Part shown: positions 17,237 to 25,565 of the stretch, in pieces
Position numbering within the stretch: the stretch's first letter is position 1
Layout: each line of letters opens with the position of its first letter
Assembly: GCF_024397915.1 (NCBI RefSeq)
Contig: NZ_CP073347.1
Coordinates: forward strand, 1,798,001 to 1,862,000
From: Marinobacterium rhizophilum
Lineage (GTDB): Bacteria > Pseudomonadota > Gammaproteobacteria > Pseudomonadales > Balneatricaceae
Direction: 5' to 3'
DNA length: 64,000 nucleotides
Notes under the pieces: generated by a model
What the model was told of the DNA's origin: nothing
The model's database searches: none
What the model saw: only the letters and a program-made list of their open reading frames with translations
Position numbers and translations under genes: made by a program

Positions 17237-17827
17237 ATGTCATCACCATTACGGCACTCAACCCTGCCCCGCCTTGGCCTGCTGGCCAGTCTGCTGTGCG
17301 CACCCACCGCTTTCGCCGAGGTTCAGGCACACGACGGCTACGTGCGTGCCGTCCCTCCCGGCCACAGCATCAGCGCAGCCTACCTGACCCTGAGAAACAG
17401 TGCCGACAGGGCGGTACAGCTGAACAGCGCCCGATCGGACAGCGCAGGCACCGTCGAACTGCACCAGACCCGGGAGCAGGACGGCATAATGCGCATGCGC
17501 GCGGCAAAACAGGTGGAAATAGCACCGGGGGCGCAATACCGGCTGCAGCCAGGTGGTGACCACCTGATGCTGATCGATCTCAGGCAGCCCCTGAACGTCG
17601 GCGACAAGGTGAACCTGAGCCTCTCGTTCAGTGACGGGCAGCAACTGCAGCTGACGCTGCCGGTCCGCTCCCCGGCGGACGAAACGGTCATGTCCGGCGA
17701 CAACGGGACCCACAAGGCACACGCCGAAGCCTCAGAGGCGCTGCATGAGCATGGGACTCATACAATGCCCCCAGAGCCCGCCCAGAGCGAACAGCACGAA
17801 CATGACGGCAGCGCTCACAGCCACTAA
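17237..17827 (+). CDS. PCuAC periplasmic copper chaperone with His-rich tail
   Basis: A 196-aa secreted protein with a signal peptide ending near AFA (residues ~1-30). The exact PCuAC motif H-x10-M-x21-H-x-M is present, from HQTREQ through IMRM to GDHLM. The C-terminal ~45 residues are rich in His and acidic residues (EHGTHTM, EQHEHDGSAHSH), an extra metal-binding tail. The protein should pass Cu(I) to SCO and cytochrome oxidase in the periplasm. It follows SCO by 20 bases with an AAGGA ribosome site. Confidence 0.93.
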   Translation: MSSPLRHSTLPRLGLLASLLCAPTAFAEVQAHDGYVRAVPPGHSISAAYLTLRNSADRAVQLNSARSDSAGTVELHQTREQDGIMRMRAAKQVEIAPGAQYRLQPGGDHLMLIDLRQPLNVGDKVNLSLSFSDGQQLQLTLPVRSPADETVMSGDNGTHKAHAEASEALHEHGTHTMPPEPAQSEQHEHDGSAHSH

Positions 17828-17859
17828 CAAGAGGCTCTGAGCGCAACAGCCTGACGGTC

Positions 17860-18441
17860 TCAGGCCGTTGCCAGGCCCTGCTCAAGCGGGTGTGGCAACG
17901 TTGCGGGCCGGGGCTCTAACCTGAAAGACGCAGGTTGCAGCGGGTCCGTACCATAGAAACTCTGCAACGCCTCCACCAGCATGTCCGCTCTTGCCGGCAA
18001 ACCGGCCTCGAGATAGTGCAGTACCTGCTGCTGTACCCGGGCTTCAAAGCCGCGGCTGGCGCCGATGTCGGCCGACAGATTATCGGCACTGAAATGAAAG
18101 CGGTGGCCGCAGGCAACGGAGAATATCCACTCCAGCGCCTGGGGCTTCACTTCCACAGTTTCGAACAGCGCCTGCTCCTGGGCAGTGCGGCCGTCAGGCT
18201 TGTACCAGTAACCAAAATCGACCTGGGTGCGGCGCTGTGCACCGGCCAGGCACCAGTGGGACACTTCATGCAGTGCACTGGAAAAAAAACCGTGGGCAAA
18301 AATGATGCGGTGGCGGGCACAGCGGGCGTCAGCCGGCAGGTACTCCGGCTCCCCCTCGCCGCGTACCAGCACGGTATTGAAGCTGCACTCAAACAGCGTA
18401 TTAAACAGTCGGGTCAGGTCCCGGTAATCGTGCGTACTCAT
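17860..18441 (-). CDS. epmC: Elongation factor P hydroxylase
   Basis: A 193-aa cytoplasmic protein of the EpmC/YfcM family, which hydroxylates the beta-lysylated lysine of EF-P. The metal-binding HEVSHWC motif, the downstream DFGYWYKPDGR segment and QALFETVEVKPQALEW are characteristic. The frame is open to 18477, but the start at 18441 shares one base with the stop of the upstream lipoprotein gene (TAATG) and is preceded by AGAAG, so translational coupling is likely. No efp, epmA or epmB gene is in the window. Confidence 0.9.
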   Translation of the reverse strand: MSTHDYRDLTRLFNTLFECSFNTVLVRGEGEPEYLPADARCARHRIIFAHGFFSSALHEVSHWCLAGAQRRTQVDFGYWYKPDGRTAQEQALFETVEVKPQALEWIFSVACGHRFHFSADNLSADIGASRGFEARVQQQVLHYLEAGLPARADMLVEALQSFYGTDPLQPASFRLEPRPATLPHPLEQGLATA

Positions 18442-19208
18442 TAATCGAACTTCTGCCACGTATTTTGCTTCAGCCACCAGCTGTCGCCCGTACGCCGGTC
18501 GAGCCGGGCGGCGACATAGCCCTTGATATCCTTGTCCGCTCGAGCCCCGCTGAGCTGGATTTCGTAGTCCGAGGACTCCAGCGCCCCGGACTCCAGCAGC
18601 GGCTGCCAGCTTCCCTGGTCAGCGAGCCAGGACTCGCCCGTGAAGCGGTCGTAACGAATCAGCACCCATTGCCCGCCGTCGGTGTAATCGGCCGCAATAC
18701 GGTAGCGATCCCCCACAGCGGCAAGGGACAATTCATTGGCAATCTGGCTGAGCTGATCAATCAGGCTGGCCAGTTGTTCCGGCGCAGCCTCCGGGCTGGC
18801 GGTAACGTCCGCCCCGGCATCACCGCCACGCGCTGGCGTGCCCGTCAGCATCTGCAGGCGCGCCAGCGCGGTTTCAGACTGCACGGACAGGTCTGCACCC
18901 TGTGCCTTGATCTGGATGAGCTGTTCCTGCACCAGGGTCAGCCGGTTTGCGAGAGTATCCAGATTGCGCTGCAACACCTCGTCGCCCGCCGCCTGGGCAT
19001 CACTGCGCTTGCCAGCGCCGGTCGGGGGGGCCGCTGGCGCATCGGCCTTTGCCGCCTCGCCCGTACCCGCTGGAGCAGCGGGGACCGGGGCATCGGGCTG
19101 CGCAGGCACCGGCGCGTTCGCCACGCAGCCGGCGAGCAGGCAAGCCGCCAGTGCTGCCAAACTGATCTGTTTCACATCCATCCTCATTCTGCTGGGTATG
19201 CGAGGCAT
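18441..19208 (-). CDS. Predicted lipoprotein with central coiled coil (unknown)
   Basis: A protein of 255 aa or slightly less, with a lipoprotein signal ending LLAGC and an Ala/Pro-rich linker. A helical, probably coiled-coil stretch follows (QRNLDTLANRLTLVQEQLIQIK). The C-terminal half has two similar segments, YDRFTGESWLADQGSWQPL and LDRRTGDSWWLKQNTWQKF, apparently an internal duplication. I do not recognise a named family. Starts at 19208, 19187 or 19181 all give a usable signal peptide; the last sits directly before the hydrophobic core, but no ribosome site is decisive. It is translationally coupled to epmC. Confidence 0.8.
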   Translation of the reverse strand: MPRIPSRMRMDVKQISLAALAACLLAGCVANAPVPAQPDAPVPAAPAGTGEAAKADAPAAPPTGAGKRSDAQAAGDEVLQRNLDTLANRLTLVQEQLIQIKAQGADLSVQSETALARLQMLTGTPARGGDAGADVTASPEAAPEQLASLIDQLSQIANELSLAAVGDRYRIAADYTDGGQWVLIRYDRFTGESWLADQGSWQPLLESGALESSDYEIQLSGARADKDIKGYVAARLDRRTGDSWWLKQNTWQKFD

Positions 19209-19348
19209 CGCTTTGCACAGGCCCGACGCCGACTCATCCGGCGACGTGGCGGACCCGCCATGCTGATCGAAAGAAGGCGCACATTATTGCCGCCCGGACA
19301 GCGCTTGTCACGATCTGTCGCAGGGCGCATGAACCGAAGGCGATCGCC

Positions 19349-20101
19349 TCAGGATTGGGGTGATGAGGGCTGCAGCATATACCAGCAACTCAGCAGCGAC
19401 ATGACGGCGGACAGGACGGCATCAACCCCCATGCGGGCCAGCTGCAGGCGGCTTTGCTCATCCAGTGCCGGCAGGGTGATGCGTTCCTGAATGCCCTCGA
19501 ACGACTTGAGTAACGCCACCGCGCCGGCGACCACATCGGTCACGATCAGTTGCTGGTCATTGCGGGTGCTGCAGGCAAAAAGCACGTCCTTTGTCATGCC
19601 GAATACCTGGGTCAGGTCATCGTTACCGCCGCGAATTTCCCCGGAATGATAATGTGCATCCACAATGGAGCTGCATACCTGCACGGCGATCTTGCGGGCC
19701 GTACTCAGCAAGCGCTGCGGTTCCAGGGTGTCCTGACTGAGCCGGTACCATCCCTTGAACAGTTTCTCTACCGGGATGGCTTCAAAGTCCCGGGCGGCAA
19801 CCGCAGGCGCGCCGCTGAGCGAACGCGCCAGATCATCAAACTGCTTGCGGATAAGCTCCTGTCGCTCGACCTTGCTGGCCGACTTGTACTTCATAAACTG
19901 CCAGAGGTCATTCAGGTTTTCGTGCTCAAGCACAAGCGCTGGTACGTGCCCGTTCACCTGGGCATCGGCCATCAGGCCGTCGCGCAGCACCTTGTACCGA
20001 GGTGCCCGTGCAGGGCCGCCGGCAATATAGTCCAGCAGCAGCCCCCGCAGTTCGCGCACTGTATCGAGCAAAGCGCCCGGACTATCCTGGTTGTCACTCA
20101 T
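19349..20101 (-). CDS. Hypothetical protein, faint resemblance to abortive-infection C-terminal (Abi_C) proteins
   Basis: A 250-aa soluble, mostly helical protein without signal peptide. The N-terminal part (LLDTVRELRGLLLDYIAG; NDLWQFMKYKSASKVERQELIRKQFDDLARSL) looks like a helical domain. The C-terminal part (LEPQRLLSTARKIAVQVCSSIVDAHY ... DVVAGAVALLKSFEGIQERI) reminds me of Abi_C domains, but the similarity is by eye only and weak. The frame begins with GTG at 20131; ATG 20101 has GAGGG nine bases upstream and is preferred. It lies about 250 bases downstream of ttcA on the same strand, with nothing recognisable in between. Confidence 0.7.
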   Translation of the reverse strand: MSDNQDSPGALLDTVRELRGLLLDYIAGGPARAPRYKVLRDGLMADAQVNGHVPALVLEHENLNDLWQFMKYKSASKVERQELIRKQFDDLARSLSGAPAVAARDFEAIPVEKLFKGWYRLSQDTLEPQRLLSTARKIAVQVCSSIVDAHYHSGEIRGGNDDLTQVFGMTKDVLFACSTRNDQQLIVTDVVAGAVALLKSFEGIQERITLPALDEQSRLQLARMGVDAVLSAVMSLLSCWYMLQPSSPQS

Positions 20102-20355
20102 ATCGCGAGGCCCTCTCCTGTCCCTGATCACACATATTCGGATTCAAACGCCACCCCGACGGCTGCCTGAGCCGCCTCACCCGCAAAACAGCACAAATTG
20201 TAGCACGGCGCGAGTACCGTATTCGCACAGTTGCGCCCAGCAATGCCAGCAGCATAGCGCTGGACATCGAAAGACTGTACTGCCTCCAGCATAGCCGAAC
20301 CTGGCAGGTATCAGCGCCTGGCAAGCGCCAACATGACATTCAATGCGCTCAAGCC

Positions 20356-21351
20356 TCAGAGCGAGAGTATATCGATGCGCCCGCCCGGCAGTTCAGCGGT
20401 TTCCGAGTCGTCGCCAGGCGTCGCAATACCATGGGCAAAGCCCAGCTGCAGATTGGCAAAATCAAACAGCTGGGTATCTGCCAGATGGCTGGGAACCACA
20501 TTTTGCAGGGCACTGAACATGGTTTCGATACGGCCGGGATGGCTGCGATCCCAGCCCTGCAGCATGTCCTTGATCACCTGGCGCTGCAGGTTCTCCTGGG
20601 AGCCACAGAGGTTACACGGAATGATGGGAAACTGTTTAAGTCCGCTATAGGCTTCAATGTCCTTCTCCCGCGAATAGGCCAGCGGCCGGATGACCATGTT
20701 CTTGCCATCGTCGGATACCAGCTTGGGCGGCATGGACTTGAGCTTGCCGCCAAAGAACATGTTGAGGAAAAAGGTTTCCAGAATATCGTCACGGTGATGC
20801 CCCAGGGCAATCTTGTTGGCACCGATTTCATCGGCAAAGCCGTACAGGGTGCCACGGCGCAGGCGTGAACACAGACCACAGGTGGTCTTGCCCTCGGGTA
20901 CCAGCTCCTTGACGATCGAGTAGGTATCGCGCTCAACGATATGATAGGGAACACCGACCTGATCCAGGTAGGCGGGCAGGATGTGCTCGGGGAAACCGGG
21001 CTGTTTCTGGTCCAGGTTGACGGCGATCAGCTCGAAGTTCACCGGCGCGCTTTTCTGCAGATTCAGCAGAATATCCAGCATGGTGTAGGAATCCTTGCCA
21101 CCGGACAGGCAGACCATCACGCGGTCGCCATCCTCGATCATCCTGAAGTCCTCGATCGCCCGCCCCATTTCGCGCCGCAGCCGCTTCTGCAGCTTGTTCA
21201 GCCGCAGTTTCGTTTTGCGCTCGGCACTGCTCGCCGGCGATGCATTATCAGCCGGTTCAGCCTCTGGATCAGCGGGCGCTGACAGCGGTTCGGCCGGGGT
21301 TGCGCAAGAAACTGGATCGCTCAGGACCTCTGGGTACAGGATATCGCTCAT
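20356..21351 (-). CDS. ttcA: tRNA 2-thiocytidine(32) synthetase
   Basis: A cytoplasmic enzyme of about 331 aa that thiolates C32 of certain tRNAs using ATP and an Fe-S cluster. The PP-loop is CLSGGKDSYTMLD (around residue 85). The two Cys pairs are CGLCSRLRRG and PCNLCGSQ, and ALGHHRDDILETFFLN and PLAYSREKDI are family segments. The open frame continues upstream to 21516 but codes an unrelated Trp/Arg-rich stretch; ATG 21351 (MSDILYPEVL) is the sensible start. The N-terminal ~60 residues are low-complexity Ala/Pro/Glu-rich, longer than in E. coli TtcA. Confidence 0.96.
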   Translation of the reverse strand: MSDILYPEVLSDPVSCATPAEPLSAPADPEAEPADNASPASSAERKTKLRLNKLQKRLRREMGRAIEDFRMIEDGDRVMVCLSGGKDSYTMLDILLNLQKSAPVNFELIAVNLDQKQPGFPEHILPAYLDQVGVPYHIVERDTYSIVKELVPEGKTTCGLCSRLRRGTLYGFADEIGANKIALGHHRDDILETFFLNMFFGGKLKSMPPKLVSDDGKNMVIRPLAYSREKDIEAYSGLKQFPIIPCNLCGSQENLQRQVIKDMLQGWDRSHPGRIETMFSALQNVVPSHLADTQLFDFANLQLGFAHGIATPGDDSETAELPGGRIDILSL

Positions 21352-21466
21352 GGATTGGCATCGGTCGCAATTTGAAGAGGCGCCGATTATACCCAAGTCA
21401 AGACCGTTTCGCAGCCACTGCGCCCAACAGCTCCTGCACCTGCCTTGCGGTGACCCGGCGACAGCC

Positions 21467-22246
21467 TCAGCGCCAGTTGATTTCGGCGGCCGATAGCGGC
21501 CCCAAAACCACGTCATCCAGCGTTTGCGGCATCACCGCCTGATGTTCAGACAATGGCAGGCGGCCCGCCATGACTTCAGCCTGCAGCTGAGGATAGCGCG
21601 GCACCTTGCCCGGCTGTGCAAAACCGTCGGGCCAGAGCGGGTAGCCACTGGCGGGATCATATTTATCGGTAGCCCCGAGGGTGTGCAACAGCTCATGCAC
21701 CGCCACCATGGCATTCTGCCCCTCATAACGCGCGTCGGCGAACGCATTCACCAGCCCGATCAGTCCTTTTTGCAATCCCAGGGAATGGGCCAGGGAATCC
21801 CGGCCCTGCGGCGAATGGTAGCGGACGAAAATGCGCACATCAGGGGCGGGCCCGACCCAGTTATCATGGCGCCAGGCCCACCAGCGCATGGCCAGGCTCC
21901 AGCGAACGCTCTCAAACCGCGACGGGTTCTGCGCCAGTTCCGGCGGTTGCTGCGCCATCTGGTCTGCCAGCTGAACAATTACCGGATCCTCCAGTGGCAC
22001 ACCGTAGCGCTGCGCCTCCCGGGTAAAAAACTGACTGACAGCGGAAAACTGCTCCGCCCCCAGGGATTCGACATAACGCTGGGTATCCGCACGGCCGTCA
22101 CTGTTGAGCGGATACACGACAACCCACAGGGAATCCTGCCAGTCGGTAGAACGAACTCGGGACAACCAGGTATTCAGCAACACCACCAGCAAAATCAGCA
22201 GCAAGACTGAAATGCGCAACCGCCGAAAAGTACGCGCGCTCAACAT
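21467..22246 (-). CDS. Membrane-anchored zincin-type metallopeptidase (HELLH), uncharacterised
   Basis: A protein of about 259 aa with one N-terminal hydrophobic helix (RISVLLLILLVVLLNTWL) and a periplasmic domain. A zinc-protease motif, VAVHELLHTLGATDKYD, lies near residue 190, and the downstream Asp/Tyr residues (TDKYDPASGYPLWPDG) could supply further ligands. I do not recognise a characterised family. ATG 22246 has a strong GAGGGAAGGG ribosome site; the longer frame to 22405 does not. It sits between recQ and ttcA on the same strand, with the upstream recQ ending 64 bases away. Confidence 0.82.
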   Translation of the reverse strand: MLSARTFRRLRISVLLLILLVVLLNTWLSRVRSTDWQDSLWVVVYPLNSDGRADTQRYVESLGAEQFSAVSQFFTREAQRYGVPLEDPVIVQLADQMAQQPPELAQNPSRFESVRWSLAMRWWAWRHDNWVGPAPDVRIFVRYHSPQGRDSLAHSLGLQKGLIGLVNAFADARYEGQNAMVAVHELLHTLGATDKYDPASGYPLWPDGFAQPGKVPRYPQLQAEVMAGRLPLSEHQAVMPQTLDDVVLGPLSAAEINWR

Positions 22247-22310
22247 AAGTCCCTTCCCTCCACGCTGCGCTCCGTGCCCGGGCCTGTCGCAGGCACCGCT
22301 GCCCTTGCAC

Positions 22311-24434
22311 TCAGCGATCCAGGCTGAGGCCCACCCGAACACAGCGTAGCAGGCCCATCTCATAGGCACCGCCAAGGGCTTCATGCACGGGTTTGAGCGC
22401 GGCACCGAAATCGCGCTCGCATTCCAGCATCACCTGCTGGATGTGACGTACTTCCGCGTCCGGCAGTTCGACCACCTCGGCCATGTCGAGCTGGCCCTGC
22501 GCAATGGCGCGCGCCAGCTGCCCAAAGATCGCATTGACAGACAACTTGAGCTGCAATGCCACCTGCTCCACCGTCATGCCGCTGCGAAACAGCAACAGGG
22601 CTTCGTCGGAGGCCGCAGGCTGCGTCTGCCCGGCCTGCTCATGCTGCTCGATCACGGCCAGGAACTGGCGCCCGTATTGCTCCAGCTTGCGCTCGCCCAC
22701 CCCGTTAAGCCGGCGCAGCTGAACATCGTTCAGCGGTCGGTGCATGACCATTTCCATTAGCGTGGCATCATGGAAGATCACATAGGGCGGAACATCCTGG
22801 GCTTCGGCCAGCGCCTTGCGGGCAGCACGCAGGTCATTCCAGAGGGCATAGTCGCTGGCTTCGAGCTTGGACTGGGGTACGGAGCTGCGGGTAAAGCGGC
22901 TCTGGGTACGGGATTCAAGCCGCAGCTCCAGCGTCTGCTCGCTGCGCAACACCCCTCGACAGGCCTCGGTCAGGTGCAGCACACCGTGCCCCTGGCCATC
23001 CACCCCCAGAAAGCCCCGCGCCACCAACTGGCGGAAAACCGAGCGCCACTGGTTGCGGTCCAGATCCTTGCCAATCCCGAAGGTGGACAGGCGCTCATGC
23101 CCCCGTTCACGCAGCTTTTCACTATTGCTGCCCAGCAGAATATCGATAACGTGATTAACGCCAAAACGCTGCCCCGAACGGTACACCGCCGACAGCGCCT
23201 TGCGCGCCGCCTCGGTGCCATCCCATACCGGCACCGGTTCCAGGCAGGTATCGCAGTTGCCACAGGGCGCATGGTCCGCTTCGCCAAAATACGCCAGCAG
23301 CGTCTGGCGCCGGCAACTGGTGATTTCGCACAGACCCAGCACCGCTTCGAGCTTCTGGCGTTCAATCTGTTTCTGCTGTTCGGGGGCCTGGGAGCCTTCG
23401 AGCATCTGGCGCAGGAAGATAACATCCTGCAGGCCGTATACCATCCAGGCATCAGCGGGCAGGCCATCGCGCCCGGCGCGGCCGGTTTCCTGGTAGTAGG
23501 CCTCGATGCTCTTGGGCAGATCCAGGTGCGCCACAAAACGCACATTGGGCTTGTCGATTCCCATGCCAAAGGCAATGGTGGCCACCATGACCAGCCCTTC
23601 CTCGGTCAGGAAACGGTGCTGATTGTGGGCCCGCAGTTCCGTCGACAGGCCGGCATGGTAAGGCAGCGCATTGAAACCACGCTCGCACAAGAAGGCGGCC
23701 GTATCCTCGACCTTCTTGCGCGACAGGCAATACACCACACCGGCATCCTGCGGATGTTCATCGCGCAGAAAGCGCAGCAGCTGATCCTTTGCCTTGTCTT
23801 TCTGACCGATACGATAGCGGATATTGGGGCGATCAAAGCCCTGGATAAAGCGCGTGGCCTGGTTGAGTTCGAGGCGCTCGACAATTTCCTGCTGGGTACG
23901 ACCGTCAGCGGTAGCCGTCAGGGCAATCCGCGGTACACCGGGGAAGCGCTCGCGCAAGCGGCTGAGCTGCAGGTACTCGGGCCGAAAATCGTGTCCCCAC
24001 TGCGACACACAGTGCGCCTCGTCAATGGCGAACAGCGCCAGCGGCGTCTGTGACAGCAGGTCCAGCGTGCGCGGCTGCAACAGCCGTTCGGGAGCGATAT
24101 AGAGCAGGTCCAGCTCGCCGTTGCGCAGCGCCTGTTCGGTGCGGCTGCGCTCGTCAAAACTGACCGCGGAATTCAGGCAGCCGGCCCGGATGCCCCACTG
24201 CGACAGCGCGCTGACCTGGTCCTGCATCAGTGCGATCAGCGGTGACACCACCACCGCCGTGCCTTCGCGCAGCAGCGCGGGCAGCTGGTAACAGAGTGAC
24301 TTGCCGCCACCGGTCGGCATCACCACCAGCAAATCCTGGCCGCCGGCCAGCCGGCGGATGACCTCGTCCTGGGGGGCGCGAAACTGGTCGTAACCAAAAA
24401 CGTCTTTCAGTAGCCTAAGTGCGTGTTCCATCAT
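22311..24434 (-). CDS. recQ: ATP-dependent DNA helicase RecQ
   Basis: A 707-aa superfamily-2 3'-5' helicase acting in recombination and replication-fork repair. Walker A is MPTGGGKSLCYQLP (near residue 50), the DEAH box is AIDEAHCVSQWGHDFRP, and the C-terminal helicase half carries TIAFGMGIDKPNVRFVAHLDLPKS and QETGRAGRDG. The RQC domain holds the zinc Cys motif CRRQTLLAYFGE...CGNCDTC. An HRDC domain (residues ~520-600) is followed by a helical C-terminal region as in other gammaproteobacterial RecQ proteins. Full length; ATG 24434 or the adjacent ATG 24431 can serve as start. Confidence 0.97.
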   Translation of the reverse strand: MMEHALRLLKDVFGYDQFRAPQDEVIRRLAGGQDLLVVMPTGGGKSLCYQLPALLREGTAVVVSPLIALMQDQVSALSQWGIRAGCLNSAVSFDERSRTEQALRNGELDLLYIAPERLLQPRTLDLLSQTPLALFAIDEAHCVSQWGHDFRPEYLQLSRLRERFPGVPRIALTATADGRTQQEIVERLELNQATRFIQGFDRPNIRYRIGQKDKAKDQLLRFLRDEHPQDAGVVYCLSRKKVEDTAAFLCERGFNALPYHAGLSTELRAHNQHRFLTEEGLVMVATIAFGMGIDKPNVRFVAHLDLPKSIEAYYQETGRAGRDGLPADAWMVYGLQDVIFLRQMLEGSQAPEQQKQIERQKLEAVLGLCEITSCRRQTLLAYFGEADHAPCGNCDTCLEPVPVWDGTEAARKALSAVYRSGQRFGVNHVIDILLGSNSEKLRERGHERLSTFGIGKDLDRNQWRSVFRQLVARGFLGVDGQGHGVLHLTEACRGVLRSEQTLELRLESRTQSRFTRSSVPQSKLEASDYALWNDLRAARKALAEAQDVPPYVIFHDATLMEMVMHRPLNDVQLRRLNGVGERKLEQYGRQFLAVIEQHEQAGQTQPAASDEALLLFRSGMTVEQVALQLKLSVNAIFGQLARAIAQGQLDMAEVVELPDAEVRHIQQVMLECERDFGAALKPVHEALGGAYEMGLLRCVRVGLSLDR

Positions 24435-24597
24435 GGGCCGGCATTATCCGGCAAGGCCTGCGCCCTGTCACTTGAATTCCCCGTGCAAGATGCCAGCGCG
24501 TCGCCGGCCAGACGCAGCTGTTTTCAATTTATACTTACCTCTTTTAGTCCTTAGGCGGTAGAATCGCCCCAACCAAACCGGAATCTGGACAGCCCCC

Positions 24598-25194
24598 ATG
24601 TCAATGCCCCCTATTGCCCAGCCACTCAATGACGAAGAGCTGGACCGACTCGAGGAATTCCTGTTCTCAGACGCCGTCTCCGAAGAGTCCCTCGATCTGA
24701 TCGGTATTCACGGACTTTTCTGCGCCCTGAGCATCAGTCCCGAACCCGTGCCCGAGGCCGAATGGCTGGCACTGCTGCTCGACGGAGAGCCCAAATGGGA
24801 ATCCGATGCACAGCGCGCCGAAATTGCCGGTCTGCTGCGCCAGTGGTATCAGTCTATCGGCAGTGACCTCTACAGCGATGAAGAAGTCGACCTGCCCTGC
24901 GATACCACCCTGGAGCTCGACGAGGAAGACAAGGAAACCGGCATCGCTCCGCTGACACTCTGGGCCGAAGCTTTCATGGAAGGCGTCTTCCTGCACGAGG
25001 AGCTGTGGTTCAGCCCCGAGCGCGAAGAACAGGTTGCCGAACTGCTGCTGCCGATCATGGTTGCCTCGGACCTGTTCGAAGAAGATGACTTCAAGCAGAT
25101 CCGCCGCGACAAGCGCCTGTGCGAAGAAATGGTGCGCCAGATCCCGGAACTCCTGGTCGATCTCTACCTGGTCTTCCACTCCCCTGAAAAGTGA
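24598..25194 (+). CDS. YecA/YgfB-family (UPF0149) protein
   Basis: A 198-aa acidic cytoplasmic protein. The N-terminal helix-rich segment (LNDEELDRLEEFLFSDAVSEESLDLIGIHGLFCALSISPEPVPEAEWLALL) is diagnostic of the YecA/YgfB family. The C-terminal SEC-C zinc motif seen in E. coli YecA is absent. Function in this subgroup is unknown. It is transcribed away from recQ. Its stop codon lies inside the first unit of a hairpin repeat array, so that array is the gene's natural 3' untranslated region. Confidence 0.85.
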   Translation: MSMPPIAQPLNDEELDRLEEFLFSDAVSEESLDLIGIHGLFCALSISPEPVPEAEWLALLLDGEPKWESDAQRAEIAGLLRQWYQSIGSDLYSDEEVDLPCDTTLELDEEDKETGIAPLTLWAEAFMEGVFLHEELWFSPEREEQVAELLLPIMVASDLFEEDDFKQIRRDKRLCEEMVRQIPELLVDLYLVFHSPEK

Positions 25195-25390
25195 CCTCCA
25201 GGGATGAAGGGAATACTGTCATTGTCGGGAACAAATGACAGTGAACCTCCAGGGAGGGAGGGAATAGTGATTTTGCCGGGAGCAATAATCAGTGAACCTC
25301 CAAGGATGGTGGGAATACTGAAAACGCAGGAGCGGTTTTCAGTGAACCTCCAGGGAGGGAATACTGTCATCGTCGGGAACAGATGACCAG
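25191..25390 (+). repeat. Array of four ~50-bp hairpin repeats rich in GGA (yecA 3' UTR)
   Basis: Four units start at 25191, 25241, 25292 and 25342. Each begins with a conserved GTGA(A)CCTCCAGGGA-type linker and ends in a hairpin. Stem sequences differ but pairing is kept: ACTGTCATT/AATGACAGT in unit 1, TGATT/AATCA in unit 2, ACTGAAAAC/GTTTTCAGT in unit 3, TCATC/GATGA in unit 4. Each apical loop keeps a GGA (CGGGA, CGGGA, AGGA, CGGGA), and the linkers add more; I count about 14 GGA in roughly 205 bases. A terminator follows at 25439. Confidence 0.8.
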
Positions 25391-25438
25391 GGATGCGGTT
25401 TGTGCTGCAACTGCCGGCACGGCCTGCTCACCTATACG

Positions 25439-25475
25439 AAAAAACCTCGCCAGAGCGGATCTGGCGAGGTTTTTT
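25439..25475 (+). terminator. Strong intrinsic terminator after the hairpin array
   Basis: AAAAAACCTCGCCAG (25439-25453) pairs perfectly with CTGGCGAGGTTTTTT (25461-25475) around AGCGGAT. It should end the yecA/array transcript and, being symmetric with A's and T's on both sides, could work from either strand. Confidence 0.9.
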
Positions 25476-25533
25476 GTTATCTGGCCGGCTTGCTTCCCCG
25501 GCCCGAGCGCACCGGACTATGACCCAGAACGCG

Positions 25534-25565
25534 AAAAGGCAGGTCTGTATTACAGAACCTGCCTT
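25534..25565 (-). terminator. Hairpin terminator on the minus strand
   Basis: AAGGCAGG (25536-25543) pairs with CCTGCCTT (25558-25565), enclosing a further TCTGTA/TACAGA stem with one bulged base. Read on the minus strand the hairpin is followed by TTTTC. It could end the slyB-like transcript about 200 bases after that gene's stop, or a separate small RNA from 25566-25768. Confidence 0.6.

Noticed and set aside
25164..25370. Minus-strand 68-codon frame across the hairpin array
   Set aside because: It is a by-product of the repeated sequence, with no ribosome site and an internally repetitive translation.
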